A stretch of DNA of 40,251 bases from Marinilabiliales bacterium. Lineage in GTDB: Bacteria > Bacteroidota > Bacteroidia > Bacteroidales > F082. The number at the start of each line of letters is the position of its first letter. The first letter of the stretch is position 1. The translations under genes were made by a program, and so were the position numbers. Below the pieces are notes generated by a model. The model saw nothing but the letters and a program-made list of their open reading frames with translations. It ran no database searches and was not told the DNA's origin. Shown piece by piece: positions 1 to 8,177 of the stretch. The DNA is taken from positions 1-40,251 of the forward strand of contig PKTA01000033.1 in the NCBI GenBank assembly GCA_002869365.1, written 5' to 3'.

Positions 1-1209
1 CTAAACTGGGCCAATCAGGAATATTCAGGCTTTAGCACTTCCTTTTATAAAAGTATGCTTTTTATAAACCCTATAATCGGATTGAGTTTAGTGGTTTTAT
101 CAATAATTGGAGTTTTGAGTTCCTCCTGGCTGGTTTTCTTTTTATTGTTGCCTATTGGTTTGGTTGGAACAAAACTGGGATTGATAAACAAGCATTACAA
201 TCTGATGAGTAAAAAAACCAGTCTGCTGGAAAAATATTCCGGACTCTTTAATATGGTTGAGGAGGAAGAATTTAAAGCCCTGCTTTTATGTGAAATAAAA
301 AACGAATTCTGTGGAAAAAAGCATTCTGCCAACAAAGAAATAAAGGCTCTTTCAAAAATAATGGCCTCTTTCGATTATCGGCTGAATATGCTGATGGGAA
401 TTATTATGAATGTGTTTTTTCTATGGGATATCAGGCAGTTAATTCGTCTGGATAATTGGAAAAAACAAAATAGTGAACAATTAGAAAACTGGTTCGAGCA
501 ATTGTCGCTAATTGATGAATTAAATTCTTTTGCCGGCTTTAACTATGCTTTTCAACTTGAAACTATGCCCGAATTTTCAAAGGAGTTTAAACTGGAAGCC
601 AGCAAAGCAAAACACCCTTTTTTATTGGGATCAAAAAATGTTGGTAACCCTATAAATATACCGTCCTGGAAGCAATTTTATGTTGTAACAGGAGCTAATA
701 TGGCTGGAAAAAGTACATATTTAAGAACAGTAGGAGTAAACCTTTTACTTGCCATGACGGGTTCTGCAGTGGTAGCAGATAAGTTTGTTTTTAAACCGGT
801 TGATATTATTTCAGGAATAAAAACAACAGATTCGTTACAAGACGGAGAATCATACTTTTTTGCTGAACTTAAAAGGTTGAAGCAAATTATTGTACGTCTC
901 GAAAATGGCGAGAAATTGTTTGTGATACTGGATGAAATCCTCAGGGGAACAAATTCTGCCGATAAGCAAAAAGGCAGCCTTGGACTGATAAAACAACTTC
1001 TTAGGTTAAACGCTTCCGGCATTATTGCTACCCACGATCTGGAATTGGGTAAACTTATTAATACGTTTCCCGAGAATATAAATAACAAACGTTTCGAAGT
1101 AGAAATAACAAATAATGAATTAGTCTTCGATTACAAAATAAAAGACGGAATATCCCAAAACCTGAATGCCACTTTCCTTATGAAAAAAATGGGAATTACA
1201 TTGGAATGA
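1..1209 (+). CDS. MutS-like membrane-anchored ATPase (5' partial)
   Basis: The reading frame is open from the first base, so the gene starts before the window; 402 residues are visible. Two hydrophobic stretches near bases 55-170 look like membrane segments. The C-terminal half is a MutS-type ABC ATPase: Walker A GANMAGKST at 691-717, Walker B FVILDEI at 919-939 followed by LRGTNSADK, and the ATHDLELG switch region near 1030. MutS ATPases bind DNA as dimers, but the mismatch-recognition domain is not visible here. Membrane-anchored MutS homologues of this kind are common in Bacteroidota and are distinct from canonical MutS; their role is not settled. Ends with TGA directly before a repeat-rich spacer. 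Confidence 0.85.
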   Translation, partial: LNWANQEYSGFSTSFYKSMLFINPIIGLSLVVLSIIGVLSSSWLVFFLLLPIGLVGTKLGLINKHYNLMSKKTSLLEKYSGLFNMVEEEEFKALLLCEIKNEFCGKKHSANKEIKALSKIMASFDYRLNMLMGIIMNVFFLWDIRQLIRLDNWKKQNSEQLENWFEQLSLIDELNSFAGFNYAFQLETMPEFSKEFKLEASKAKHPFLLGSKNVGNPINIPSWKQFYVVTGANMAGKSTYLRTVGVNLLLAMTGSAVVADKFVFKPVDIISGIKTTDSLQDGESYFFAELKRLKQIIVRLENGEKLFVILDEILRGTNSADKQKGSLGLIKQLLRLNASGIIATHDLELGKLINTFPENINNKRFEVEITNNELVFDYKIKDGISQNLNATFLMKKMGITLE

Positions 1210-1860
1210 AGAATTATGAATTATGAGTTATGAGTGCCTGGAGTTCATAGAGTTACAAGTGCCCTGAGTTAAAAGTTATGAGTGTTGAATTATGAGTTAA
1301 AAACTAAAAATTATACCGCCAATCGCCAATGACCAATGTCCAATGACTAGTCACCAGTCACCAGTCCTCAGTTGGCAAATTCATTTTCCATTATAAAGTT
1401 CATCGAGTGAGTTAAAGTTTGTAGAAATTAAGATTTATTGGTTAACAATAATCAAACCTGTACCCTGCAACTTGATACATGCAACACTTTTAAGTGCCTA
1501 AAGTTAAAAGTTCATCAAGTTCATCGAGTTAAAAGTTAATAACTAAAAACTAATAGTTAAAAATGAAAAATAAAGTATTAATCTTTTCAACCGTATTTAG
1601 GGATGAACAGGATGGACACAAAACGAACCTGCCTTCATTTCATTACTACCTTCAAACTAATTTTTACGGCAGTCAAGTCGGCAGGCAAGCCTGATACATG
1701 GAACTTGCACATGCAACAATCTCTCGCAACCTGCAACCCGCAAATGTTGACCTTCATACTTTCCACTTTAGCCTTTAGCCTTTTCCACTTTAGCCTTTCT
1801 TTGCCTGCCGAAGTGTAACGTAGGCAGGAGCTTTTCACCCTCCAAAAAAGAATCTTTATA
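1210..1860. repeat. Word-like degenerate repeat spacer
   Basis: There is no credible gene here. The spacer is built from short recurring words: variants of GAATTATGAGTTATGAGT (1211-1300), GAGTTCATAGAGTT (1241-1254), CCAATGACCAATGTCCAATG (1327-1345), AGTTCATCGAGTT variants (1399-1535), GCAACCTGCAACC near 1725, and ACTTTAGCCTTTC (1787-1799, with an overlapping copy before it). Near its end CCTGCC (1804-1809) and GGCAGG (1823-1828) can pair. The same words recur after three other genes in this window (15812-16121, 19737-19798), sometimes inverted. Small ORFs at 1603-1838 lie on both strands inside the repeat and look accidental. Confidence 0.7.
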
Positions 1861-1888
1861 AATTATAAAATATTATTGTTTTATTTAT

Positions 1889-1916
1889 TTGCATGTATAA
1901 AAAATATATACTTTTG
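1889..1916 (+). promoter_or_regulatory. Bacteroidota-type promoter of the methylmalonyl-CoA operon
   Basis: TTG at 1889-1891 (-33 element) and TACTTTTG at 1909-1916 match the Bacteroidota consensus TTG-N17-21-TAnnTTTG with 17 bases between. It lies 28 bases before the epimerase ATG, and no later promoter as good is seen within the operon. Confidence 0.6.
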
Positions 1917-1944
1917 TGAAAAATTTAACAAAAACATTTAAACA

Positions 1945-2361
1945 ATGGAACTATCTCATATTGAACATATTGGCATTGCTGTTAAAAGTCTTGATGACGC
2001 AATTCCTTACTATGAAAATATTCTAGGACTAAAATGTTATGCCATTGAAGAGGTAAAAGACCAAAAAGTGAAAACTGCATTTTTCAAAATAGGACAAACA
2101 AAACTTGAGTTATTGGAGAGTACCGATCCTGAAGGAGCAGTAGGAAAGTTCATCGAAAAGCGTGGCGAAGGAGTTCATCATATTGCATTTGCAACTTCAA
2201 CCGGAGTTAAAAATGCTCTTAAAGATGCTGAAGAAAAAGGACTTAGATTAATCGATAAGGAGCCCCGCAAAGGTGCTGAAGGCTTAAATATCGCTTTTCT
2301 TCATCCTAAATCTACATTTGGTGTTCTTACGGAACTTTGTGAAGATCCTAATAAAAAATAA
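1945..2361 (+). CDS. mce: Methylmalonyl-CoA epimerase
   Basis: The enzyme interconverts (2R)- and (2S)-methylmalonyl-CoA, linking methylmalonyl-CoA mutase to the decarboxylase encoded next. It has 138 residues, the usual length for the family. It has the vicinal-oxygen-chelate fold: an N-terminal half opening with HIEHIGIAVKSLDDAIPYY and a second half with GVHHIAFATS and a C-terminal GVLTELCE. The histidines in HIGIA and VHHIAF and the glutamate in TELCE correspond to the metal ligands of this family. First gene of the Na+-pump operon, with the carboxyltransferase ATG 87 bases downstream. This gene order is typical of propionate-forming Bacteroidota. Confidence 0.95.
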   Translation: MELSHIEHIGIAVKSLDDAIPYYENILGLKCYAIEEVKDQKVKTAFFKIGQTKLELLESTDPEGAVGKFIEKRGEGVHHIAFATSTGVKNALKDAEEKGLRLIDKEPRKGAEGLNIAFLHPKSTFGVLTELCEDPNKK

Positions 2362-2448
2362 ATTCTGTTCTATCATTTAAACCTTTTGAAAAACATAAAG
2401 GTTAATAATTTCATTTCTTTTCAGAAAAAAAGCAAAAAATTTATAATA

Positions 2449-4008
2449 ATGACCATTGAAGATAACATACAAAAGCTTCTCAGTAAAAGGGAAGAAGCTT
2501 ATTCAGCAGGTGGTGAAAAGCGACTTGAATCACAAAGAGCAAAAGGAAAATATACTGCTCGCGAAAGAATTCACCTTCTTTTAGATGAGGGGAGTTTTGA
2601 AGAATACGATATGTTTGCCACTCACCATTCCAACGAGTTTGGGCTCGACAAACAGCAGTTTCTTACCGACGGTGTAATTACCGGTCACGGCACCATAGAT
2701 GGAAGAATCATTTATGTTTATTCACAGGATTTTACAATTTTAGGCGGTTCATTATCAGAAAGTTACGCAAAGAAAATTTGCAAGATAATGGATCAGGCCC
2801 TAAAGGTTGGTGCTCCGGTAATTGGTATAAACGACAGCGGTGGAGCACGTATACAGGAAGGTGTTAAAAGTTTGGCCGGTTATGCCGAGATTTTCCAACG
2901 CAATATCATGGCTTCAGGAGTTATACCTCAACTTTCGGCAATATTCGGACCTTGTGCCGGTGGCGCTGTGTATTCTCCGGCCCTCACCGATTTTATTTTA
3001 ATGAGTAAGGAAAACTCATATATGTTTGTAACCGGACCAAAGGTTGCAAAAACTGTTACCGGCGAAGATATTTCTATTGAAGACCTGGGTGGCCCTGATG
3101 TTCATGGCAAAAAATCGGGAGTGGCTCATTTTATAAGTGAAGATGAGGAGGAAGGTTTTTTGATATTAAGAAAATTGCTTTCCTATATTCCTCAAAATAA
3201 TCTGGAAGATCCCATTACCACCGAATGTGATGACCCAATCGACAGAAAGGAAGATTTACTGAATCAGATAATCCCTGATTCACCATCAAAGCCCTATAAT
3301 ATTAAAGATGTTATACATGCTATTGTTGATGATGCAGAGTTTCTTGAAGTTCAAAGAAACTATGCTGCCAACATAGTTACAGGATATGCCAAATTTAATG
3401 GTATGCCTGTGGGTATAGTTGCAAACCAGCCCAATTATCTGGCCGGAGTTCTCGATATTAATGCTTCCAGAAAAGCAGCACGTTTCGTTCGTTTTTGCGA
3501 CGCTTTCAACATTCCGATTATTACTCTTGTTGATGTTCCCGGATTCCTTCCGGGAAGCGCTCAGGAATATGGAGGTATTATTCTCCATGGAGCAAAACTA
3601 TTGTTTGCCTATGGCGAAGCAACGGTTCCAAAAATTACAATTACAATTCGAAAATCATACGGAGGAGCACATGATGTAATGGGTTCCAAACAACTTAGAG
3701 GAGACATCAACTATGCTTGGCCTTCTGCCGAAATTGCTGTTATGGGTCCCGAAGGTGCAGTGGAAATTCTGGAAGGTAAACATGTACGTTCCATTGAAAA
3801 TCCAGAAGAAAAAGAAAAATATATTCTTGAAAAGGAAGCCGCTTATCGCGATAAATTTGCCAACCCTTTTGAAGCAGCCAGTTATGGTTTTATCGATGAT
3901 GTTATAGAACCAAGAAATACCAGATTCAGAATTATTCGTGCCCTAAAAGTGCTGGCAACCAAAAAGGATACTAATCCTCCAAAGAAGCATTCGAATATAC
4001 CATTGTAA
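2449..4008 (+). CDS. mmdA: Methylmalonyl-CoA decarboxylase carboxyltransferase subunit
   Basis: The 519-residue carboxyltransferase (crotonase-like fold) transfers the carboxyl group of methylmalonyl-CoA to the biotin carrier. Visible landmarks: [17 protein letters not shown], the oxyanion-hole glycines in [13 protein letters not shown] and [14 protein letters not shown], and the C-terminal repeat of these in [14 protein letters not shown] and [16 protein letters not shown]. The frame is open upstream to a TTG at 2386, but the ATG at 2449 gives the usual N-terminus ([10 protein letters not shown]) and is chosen. The same family includes propionyl-CoA carboxylase beta subunits; the gamma and beta Na+-pump subunits in the same operon favour decarboxylase. 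No biotin carboxylase gene is present nearby. Confidence 0.93.
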   Translation: MTIEDNIQKLLSKREEAYSAGGEKRLESQRAKGKYTARERIHLLLDEGSFEEYDMFATHHSNEFGLDKQQFLTDGVITGHGTIDGRIIYVYSQDFTILGGSLSESYAKKICKIMDQALKVGAPVIGINDSGGARIQEGVKSLAGYAEIFQRNIMASGVIPQLSAIFGPCAGGAVYSPALTDFILMSKENSYMFVTGPKVAKTVTGEDISIEDLGGPDVHGKKSGVAHFISEDEEEGFLILRKLLSYIPQNNLEDPITTECDDPIDRKEDLLNQIIPDSPSKPYNIKDVIHAIVDDAEFLEVQRNYAANIVTGYAKFNGMPVGIVANQPNYLAGVLDINASRKAARFVRFCDAFNIPIITLVDVPGFLPGSAQEYGGIILHGAKLLFAYGEATVPKITITIRKSYGGAHDVMGSKQLRGDINYAWPSAEIAVMGPEGAVEILEGKHVRSIENPEEKEKYILEKEAAYRDKFANPFEAASYGFIDDVIEPRNTRFRIIRALKVLATKKDTNPPKKHSNIPL

Positions 4009-4020
4009 AAAATTAATATT

Positions 4021-4374
4021 ATGACATTATTATTCGAAACTCCGGAATTTCTTGCACAAGGAATAACCATTGCAATAACAGGATATGTAATTGTTTTTGC
4101 AGCTCTTGTTATCCTATTTTACGTTTTTACAGCAGTATCTAAAATCTTGCTTTCAAGAACAAAACGACATTTAGCCCGGGAGGGAAGGCTTCATCAAATT
4201 AAGGAAGATGAAATTGAAATAAGCGGCGAAGTATCTGCAGCAATTGCTATGGCTTTATACCTGCACACCCTTCTTCATGACGAGGAAAGCGGAAAACTTA
4301 CAATAAAGAAAATATCAAAAAATTATACTCCATGGAGTTCAAAAATCTATGGTATGAGAAATTTTAATCGATAG
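4021..4374 (+). CDS. Na+-pump decarboxylase gamma subunit (OadG family)
   Basis: Small 117-residue membrane subunit that holds the carboxyltransferase on the membrane beta subunit in Na+-translocating decarboxylases. One membrane helix at about residues 15-42 (ITIAITGYVIVFAALVILFY) is followed by a charged cytosolic tail. The C-terminus YTPWSSKIYGMR matches the conserved end of Bacteroidota OadG-like subunits. It starts 12 bases after the carboxyltransferase stop and ends two bases before the biotin carrier start, so translation is probably coupled. Confidence 0.88.
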   Translation: MTLLFETPEFLAQGITIAITGYVIVFAALVILFYVFTAVSKILLSRTKRHLAREGRLHQIKEDEIEISGEVSAAIAMALYLHTLLHDEESGKLTIKKISKNYTPWSSKIYGMRNFNR

Positions 4375-4376
4375 AG

Positions 4377-4805
4377 ATGTACAAATTTAAATTCAAAATA
4401 AGAGGTAATAATTACGATGTTGATGTTAAAAAGATGGAGGGCAATATAGCCAAAATCGAAGTTAACGGATCATGTTATGAGGTAGAGTTACAAAAGGAAG
4501 CCACAGCCTCAAAAACCCCAATTTTAAAAAGATCTTCAGTAAAACATCCAGAAGGTTCCGACAAAATTAAAAGGGTAGCCGAAGGTCAATTTAAAGTCAA
4601 AGCACCTCTTCCTGGTAATATTTTACAAATTTTTGCAAAAGAGGGTGATGAGGTAAAAAAAGGCGACAAACTTTTGCAATATGAAGCAATGAAAATGGAA
4701 AATGATATGCTGTCGGAAAAAGATGGTATTATATCCAAAATTAAGGTTGCAGTGGGCGATTCTGTTTTACAGGATGATGAATTGATGATATTGGAATTAA
4801 AATAA
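4377..4805 (+). CDS. mmdC: Biotin carboxyl carrier subunit of methylmalonyl-CoA decarboxylase
   Basis: 142-residue biotin carrier. The C-terminal biotinyl domain (about residues 70-142) contains YEAMKMEND, with Lys106 as the biotinylated lysine, and the paired glycine turns APLPGNI and SEKDGII. The N-terminal part (about 1-40) is a small beta-rich domain, and residues 41-68 form a linker rich in Lys, Ser and Pro that lets the biotin arm swing between carboxyltransferase and membrane subunit. Starts two bases after the gamma subunit stop and ends seven bases before the beta subunit start. Confidence 0.92.
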   Translation: MYKFKFKIRGNNYDVDVKKMEGNIAKIEVNGSCYEVELQKEATASKTPILKRSSVKHPEGSDKIKRVAEGQFKVKAPLPGNILQIFAKEGDEVKKGDKLLQYEAMKMENDMLSEKDGIISKIKVAVGDSVLQDDELMILELK

Positions 4806-4812
4806 TAACAAA

Positions 4813-6138
4813 ATGTTTGGTTTAAAAAAAGCATTAACCGTATTCGGAATTATTGCAGTATTGGCTTTAATGAATTTTGCATTTGTTCAAAATGGATATT
4901 CTAAATCACCGGATGGAATAAGCATTACCGAAACGCAATCAAAAACAGTAGATAGTGAAAGCCCTATGGAAGGTTTGTATAAATTTTTCAGTTATACAGG
5001 CTTTAGAAATGCCCGGGTAGGCAATCTAATTATGATAGCCGTTGGCCTTTTCTTTATCTTTCTGGCAATAAAATATGATTACGAACCTCTATTATTAATA
5101 CCCATAGGTACCGGAATAATTATTGGAAATATTCCCTTTTTTCAAGATGGTGGAATAAACCTGCAACTTGGAATATATCAGGAAGGAAGTGTATTAAACT
5201 ATCTTTATTACGGTGTTTTAAAAGGTATTTATCCGCCATTGATATTTTTAGGAATTGGAGCCATGACCGACTTTTCTTCTCTTATTTCCAATCCTAAATT
5301 AATGCTATTGGGAGCAGCGGCACAGGTGGGAATTTTCTTAACATTTCTGGGTGCTTTATTTTTGGGATTTAATATGCCTGAAGCCGGTGCCATTGGAATT
5401 ATTGGTGGTGCTGATGGCCCAACAGCCATATTTTTATCGTCAAAACTTGCAAATGGAGGAATTATAAACGGACTTCAAACTCAAAATTTAATTGGCCCAA
5501 TTGCAATTGCTGCATACTCTTATATGGCCTTAGTGCCTGTTATTCAGCCTCCTATCATGCGCCTTCTAACAAGTAACAGAGAAAGAGTTATACGCATGAA
5601 ACCTCCAAGAGCAGTAAGTAAACTCGAGAAAATAATTTTCCCAATAGTTGCATTAATACTTACAACTTTTATTTCTCCGGGAGCACTGCCATTGTTAGGA
5701 ATGTTGTTTTTTGGAAATATCTTGAAAGAGAGCGGAGTTACAAAGCGTCTTGCCGATACAGCCAGAAATTCGCTGATTGATATAGTTACAATACTTCTGG
5801 GGTTAACAGTTGGGGCATCAACACAGGCCGATGTATTCCTCACTTCTCAAAGTATATTGATTTTTGTGTTGGGAGCGTTATCGTTTATTGTTGCTACTGC
5901 AGGAGGAGTTATGTTTGCCAAATTTATGAACCTTTTCCTTACAGAAGGAAAGAGAATCAATCCATTGGTAGGAGCAGCAGGAGTTTCCGCAGTTCCCGAT
6001 AGTGCAAGAGTTGTTCAAACCGAAGGTTTAAAATACGATTCTTCAAATCACCTGTTAATGCATGCCATGGCACCTAATGTTTCCGGTGTTATTGGTTCGG
6101 CAGTTGCTGCAGGTATTATGATGAGTTTTTTAATGTAG
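4813..6138 (+). CDS. mmdB: Na+-pump decarboxylase beta subunit
   Basis: Membrane subunit that decarboxylates carboxybiotin and exports Na+. It has 441 residues with many membrane helices. Family signatures are GIIGGADGPTAIFLSSKL around residue 195, which carries the conserved Asp of the ion path, and NPLVGAAGVSAVPDSARVVQ near residue 390. The N-terminus has an extra hydrophobic segment (about residues 8-26) and a loop before the conserved core, as in other Bacteroidota homologues. Last gene of the operon. Energy role: conserves the free energy of methylmalonyl-CoA decarboxylation as a Na+ gradient. Confidence 0.94.
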   Translation: MFGLKKALTVFGIIAVLALMNFAFVQNGYSKSPDGISITETQSKTVDSESPMEGLYKFFSYTGFRNARVGNLIMIAVGLFFIFLAIKYDYEPLLLIPIGTGIIIGNIPFFQDGGINLQLGIYQEGSVLNYLYYGVLKGIYPPLIFLGIGAMTDFSSLISNPKLMLLGAAAQVGIFLTFLGALFLGFNMPEAGAIGIIGGADGPTAIFLSSKLANGGIINGLQTQNLIGPIAIAAYSYMALVPVIQPPIMRLLTSNRERVIRMKPPRAVSKLEKIIFPIVALILTTFISPGALPLLGMLFFGNILKESGVTKRLADTARNSLIDIVTILLGLTVGASTQADVFLTSQSILIFVLGALSFIVATAGGVMFAKFMNLFLTEGKRINPLVGAAGVSAVPDSARVVQTEGLKYDSSNHLLMHAMAPNVSGVIGSAVAAGIMMSFLM

Positions 6139-6155
6139 GATAGATTTCTTTTAAA

Positions 6156-6204
6156 TTAATATCAATCAAACACTCTTTTTGTAATTTTATTAGGTTGATA
6201 TTAA
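6156..6204. repeat. 10-bp inverted repeat before udk
   Basis: TTAATATCAA (6156-6165) and TTGATATTAA (6195-6204) are perfect inverted copies separated by 29 bases. The right arm covers the -33 TTG of the udk promoter. It could be a regulator site or part of a weak, AT-rich hairpin after the beta subunit gene; the sequence does not decide. Confidence 0.5.
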
Positions 6205-6223
6205 CTTACATTTCATATTTTTG
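6195..6223 (+). promoter_or_regulatory. Bacteroidota-type promoter of udk
   Basis: TTG at 6195-6197 and TATTTTTG at 6216-6223, 18 bases apart, ending 17 bases before the udk ATG. Confidence 0.6.
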
Positions 6224-6240
6224 TATTCCAAATACACATT

Positions 6241-6852
6241 ATGCTTATAATTGGAATTGCCGGAGGAAGTGGGTCTGGAAAAACTACCGTTGTAAATAAA
6301 ATTGTTGAGGCTTTACCTCCTGATGTTGTTACTGTAATTCCTCAGGATGCATATTATTTTGATAATGGCCATCTTTCAAAAGAAGAAAAACTAAAAATTA
6401 ATTTCGATCACCCTAATTCCATCGAATGGAGTTTACTTATTAAGCATCTTCAAATGCTGAGAAAAGGTGAAAGTATTGAGATGCCCAATTACGATTATGT
6501 AAGTTGTGCCAGACTAGATACTGTAGACATTATCAAGCCAAACAGAATAATAATTGTAGAAGGTATTTTGGTTCTTACCAATAAATTGTTGAGAGACTTA
6601 ATGGATATAAAACTTTTCGTTTTAACTGATGGCGATGACCGATTAATGCGAATTATAAGCAGAGATACTATTTCCAGAGGACGTTCAATTGATGATGTAC
6701 TAACTCATTATAGCAAGTTTGTGAAATTAATGCATGAGCAGTTTATTGAACCCACCAAAAAATTTGCCGACGTAATAATTCCCCAGGGGGGAAATAATAA
6801 GGTAGCAATAGAAATGGTTGTTTCAAGAATAAAAATGCAACTCAATAAATGA
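6241..6852 (+). CDS. udk: Uridine kinase
   Basis: Phosphorylates uridine and cytidine to the monophosphates for pyrimidine salvage. It has 203 residues, the family length. P-loop GGSGSGKT at residues 8-15, then IPQDAYYFDN (substrate Asp/Tyr), NFDHPNSIEWSLL, the lid-like NYDYVSCAR, the core IIVEGILVL and the arginine-rich SRDTISRGRS. It has its own promoter. The last four bases (ATGA, 6849-6852) overlap the start of the next gene, a coupled arrangement. Confidence 0.93.
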   Translation: MLIIGIAGGSGSGKTTVVNKIVEALPPDVVTVIPQDAYYFDNGHLSKEEKLKINFDHPNSIEWSLLIKHLQMLRKGESIEMPNYDYVSCARLDTVDIIKPNRIIIVEGILVLTNKLLRDLMDIKLFVLTDGDDRLMRIISRDTISRGRSIDDVLTHYSKFVKLMHEQFIEPTKKFADVIIPQGGNNKVAIEMVVSRIKMQLNK

Positions 6853-7046
6853 GCTTAAATAGCAATATAAAAAGCCCCTGTATTCATGTTTGTGTTAAAA
6901 ACGAAGTAGATATCTGCATGGGGTGTTTTAGAACAATGGAAGAAATACGTTCGTGGTATAAATATACCGATGAAGAAAAGTTAGAAGTAAAAGATAAGGC
7001 AAATCACAGGAAATTGGAATTTCATAAAAACCTACCATTTAATTAA
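6849..7046 (+). CDS. DUF1289 family small cysteine protein
   Basis: 65 residues with the family pattern SPCIHVC near residue 9, CMGCFRTMEEIRSW near residue 23 and a basic C-terminal half. Four cysteines (CxxxC and CxxC) suggest a metal or Fe-S site; this is inference. Overlaps the udk stop by four bases, so it is probably translated with udk. No function is established for the family. Confidence 0.82.
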   Translation: MSLNSNIKSPCIHVCVKNEVDICMGCFRTMEEIRSWYKYTDEEKLEVKDKANHRKLEFHKNLPFN

Positions 7047-7207
7047 TTAAACTTCATTTACTCTACGAATTAGTAAAAAATACTCTCCGATTTTATAAGT
7101 TATATCATAATTAATTTTTAGTTAAAACTGTTAATGTGCATAATAACAGGGATTTACTGGCTTTGGTCTAAAAGTTGCTCAGTCACATAGCCGTTAAAAT
7201 CAAAATT

Positions 7208-7528
7208 ATGTTAATCTATATTATTGCTATTTATCTAGTTATTACTTTTTTACTTACCGCTATTGGTATAGAAAAATACAGTGAGGGTCTAAAAATATTT
7301 ATTACTAGTTTATTGTTAACACCATTGGTAGGTTTATTATTAATGTTACGACAAAGGAGAAGGTCATCACGCATAAGTTATTATTATTGCGAAGAATGTG
7401 ATTATATTTTTCCTGTTAAGATGTCGCATTGTCCGATTTGTGCCGAACAGCATAAAAAGATAAAACTGACAAAATATACCAGTCCTAATGATGTTACCAA
7501 GAGTATTAAAACCCTTAAAGTTGCATAA
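7208..7528 (+). CDS. Small membrane protein with C-terminal zinc ribbon
   Basis: Function not recognised. From the ATG at 7208 the protein has 106 residues: two membrane helices (about 1-20 and 29-47), a basic stretch RQRRRSSR that should face the cytosol, then YYYCEECDYIFP and SHCPICAEQHKK, a pair of CxxC knuckles typical of a zinc ribbon. The frame extends to a TTG at 7175, but the ATG follows an A-rich stretch usual for this phylum and starts directly with the first helix. Followed by a strong terminator. Confidence 0.65.
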   Translation: MLIYIIAIYLVITFLLTAIGIEKYSEGLKIFITSLLLTPLVGLLLMLRQRRRSSRISYYYCEECDYIFPVKMSHCPICAEQHKKIKLTKYTSPNDVTKSIKTLKVA

Positions 7529-7530
7529 TT

Positions 7531-7565
7531 AAAGCCGCCTTGCCTCAGGCAAGGCGGCTTTTGCT
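7531..7565. terminator. Bidirectional rho-independent terminator
   Basis: A perfect inverted repeat of 15 base pairs (7531-7545 with 7547-7561, single-base loop at 7546; core GCCGCCTTGCC) sits between two convergent genes. The A tract before and T tract after the stem let it work on both strands. Confidence 0.85.
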
Positions 7566-7581
7566 AAATTGCAATTATTTA

Positions 7582-7926
7582 TCAATCCTTCATTTCTTTT
7601 CTCTCCGCCTTTTCCATAAAATGGTCTACTACTAAACCTATACCACCGAAAAGAAAAATCATTGAAAAATATGCGGATTCTTCTTCCATTACTCCCGTAT
7701 TGAATAAAATACTACCTAAAATTACTCCTACAGCAACTCCAATACATAGTAATCCTACTTTTAGTGCAATAAACGATTGACGTTTTTGCGGACTAATAAA
7801 AAATGATGCGTCAGCTCCTTTATCTAAAAGGGCTAGTCTTTCTTTCTTTCTTACAAATAACTGAATAGTTGAATATACAAATCCAAATATTATTGCTGTT
7901 ATTAAAACTGGTGCGAACTCGTTCAT
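7582..7926 (-). CDS. DUF6249-like small membrane protein
   Basis: 114 residues, with a helix at about 5-23, the short motif VRKKERLALLDKGAD, and two further helices (about 53-75 and 84-101), then a charged tail. The RKKER(L)ALxxKG motif after the first helix is characteristic of a small membrane-protein family common in Bacteroidota (DUF6249). In other genomes these often sit near ECF sigma factors; none is seen here. Function unknown. Confidence 0.7.
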   Translation of the reverse strand: MNEFAPVLITAIIFGFVYSTIQLFVRKKERLALLDKGADASFFISPQKRQSFIALKVGLLCIGVAVGVILGSILFNTGVMEEESAYFSMIFLFGGIGLVVDHFMEKAERKEMKD

Positions 7927-8009
7927 GATATTAATTTTTAATTTCTAATTTTATGTTTGCCTTTTTGACGCATCATAATTTATACGGTTACAATTATTGA
8001 AAAAATTAT

Positions 8010-8017
8010 TATATTTG
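8010..8017 (+). promoter_or_regulatory. Probable -7 box before tnaA leader
   Basis: TATATTTG fits TAnnTTTG. No TTG is found at the expected distance upstream. It lies 160 bases before the tryptophanase ATG, leaving a long leader. Confidence 0.4.
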
Positions 8018-8040
8018 ATGCCTGCTAATTTTTAATTATT

Positions 8041-8112
8041 ATGAGCAACATTTTTAGAATAACCAGAAAAATGACCTATCGCTCAATAAAAAAACGCGAT
8101 AGTTTTGCGTAA
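8041..8112 (+). CDS. Possible 23-residue leader ORF upstream of tnaA
   Basis: ATG at 8041, TAA at 8110-8112. The peptide starts MSNIFRITRK and ends KKRDSFA; it is basic and has no tryptophan or proline, unlike the TnaC leader of Escherichia coli. Within it CTATCG (8076-8081) can pair with CGATAG (8097-8102), followed by TTTT, and CCTTCA/TGAAGG (8121-8126/8132-8137) forms a second hairpin after it. The placement between promoter and tnaA suggests a regulatory leader, but it may be chance. Confidence 0.3.
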   Translation: MSNIFRITRKMTYRSIKKRDSFA

Positions 8113-8177
8113 TTCCTCTTCCTTCATTTCCTGAAGGACATACCTTAATAAATTATTTATTATTTAATTTTATTACA

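Noticed and set aside
1603-1838. Overlapping small ORFs on both strands (71 and 67 residues)
   Set aside because: They lie wholly in repeat words, resemble no family, overlap each other and lack promoter or operon context.
2386-2448. Longer N-terminus for the carboxyltransferase from a TTG
   Set aside because: The extra 21 residues are Lys/Asn-rich and not part of the family; the ATG at 2449 gives the standard start.
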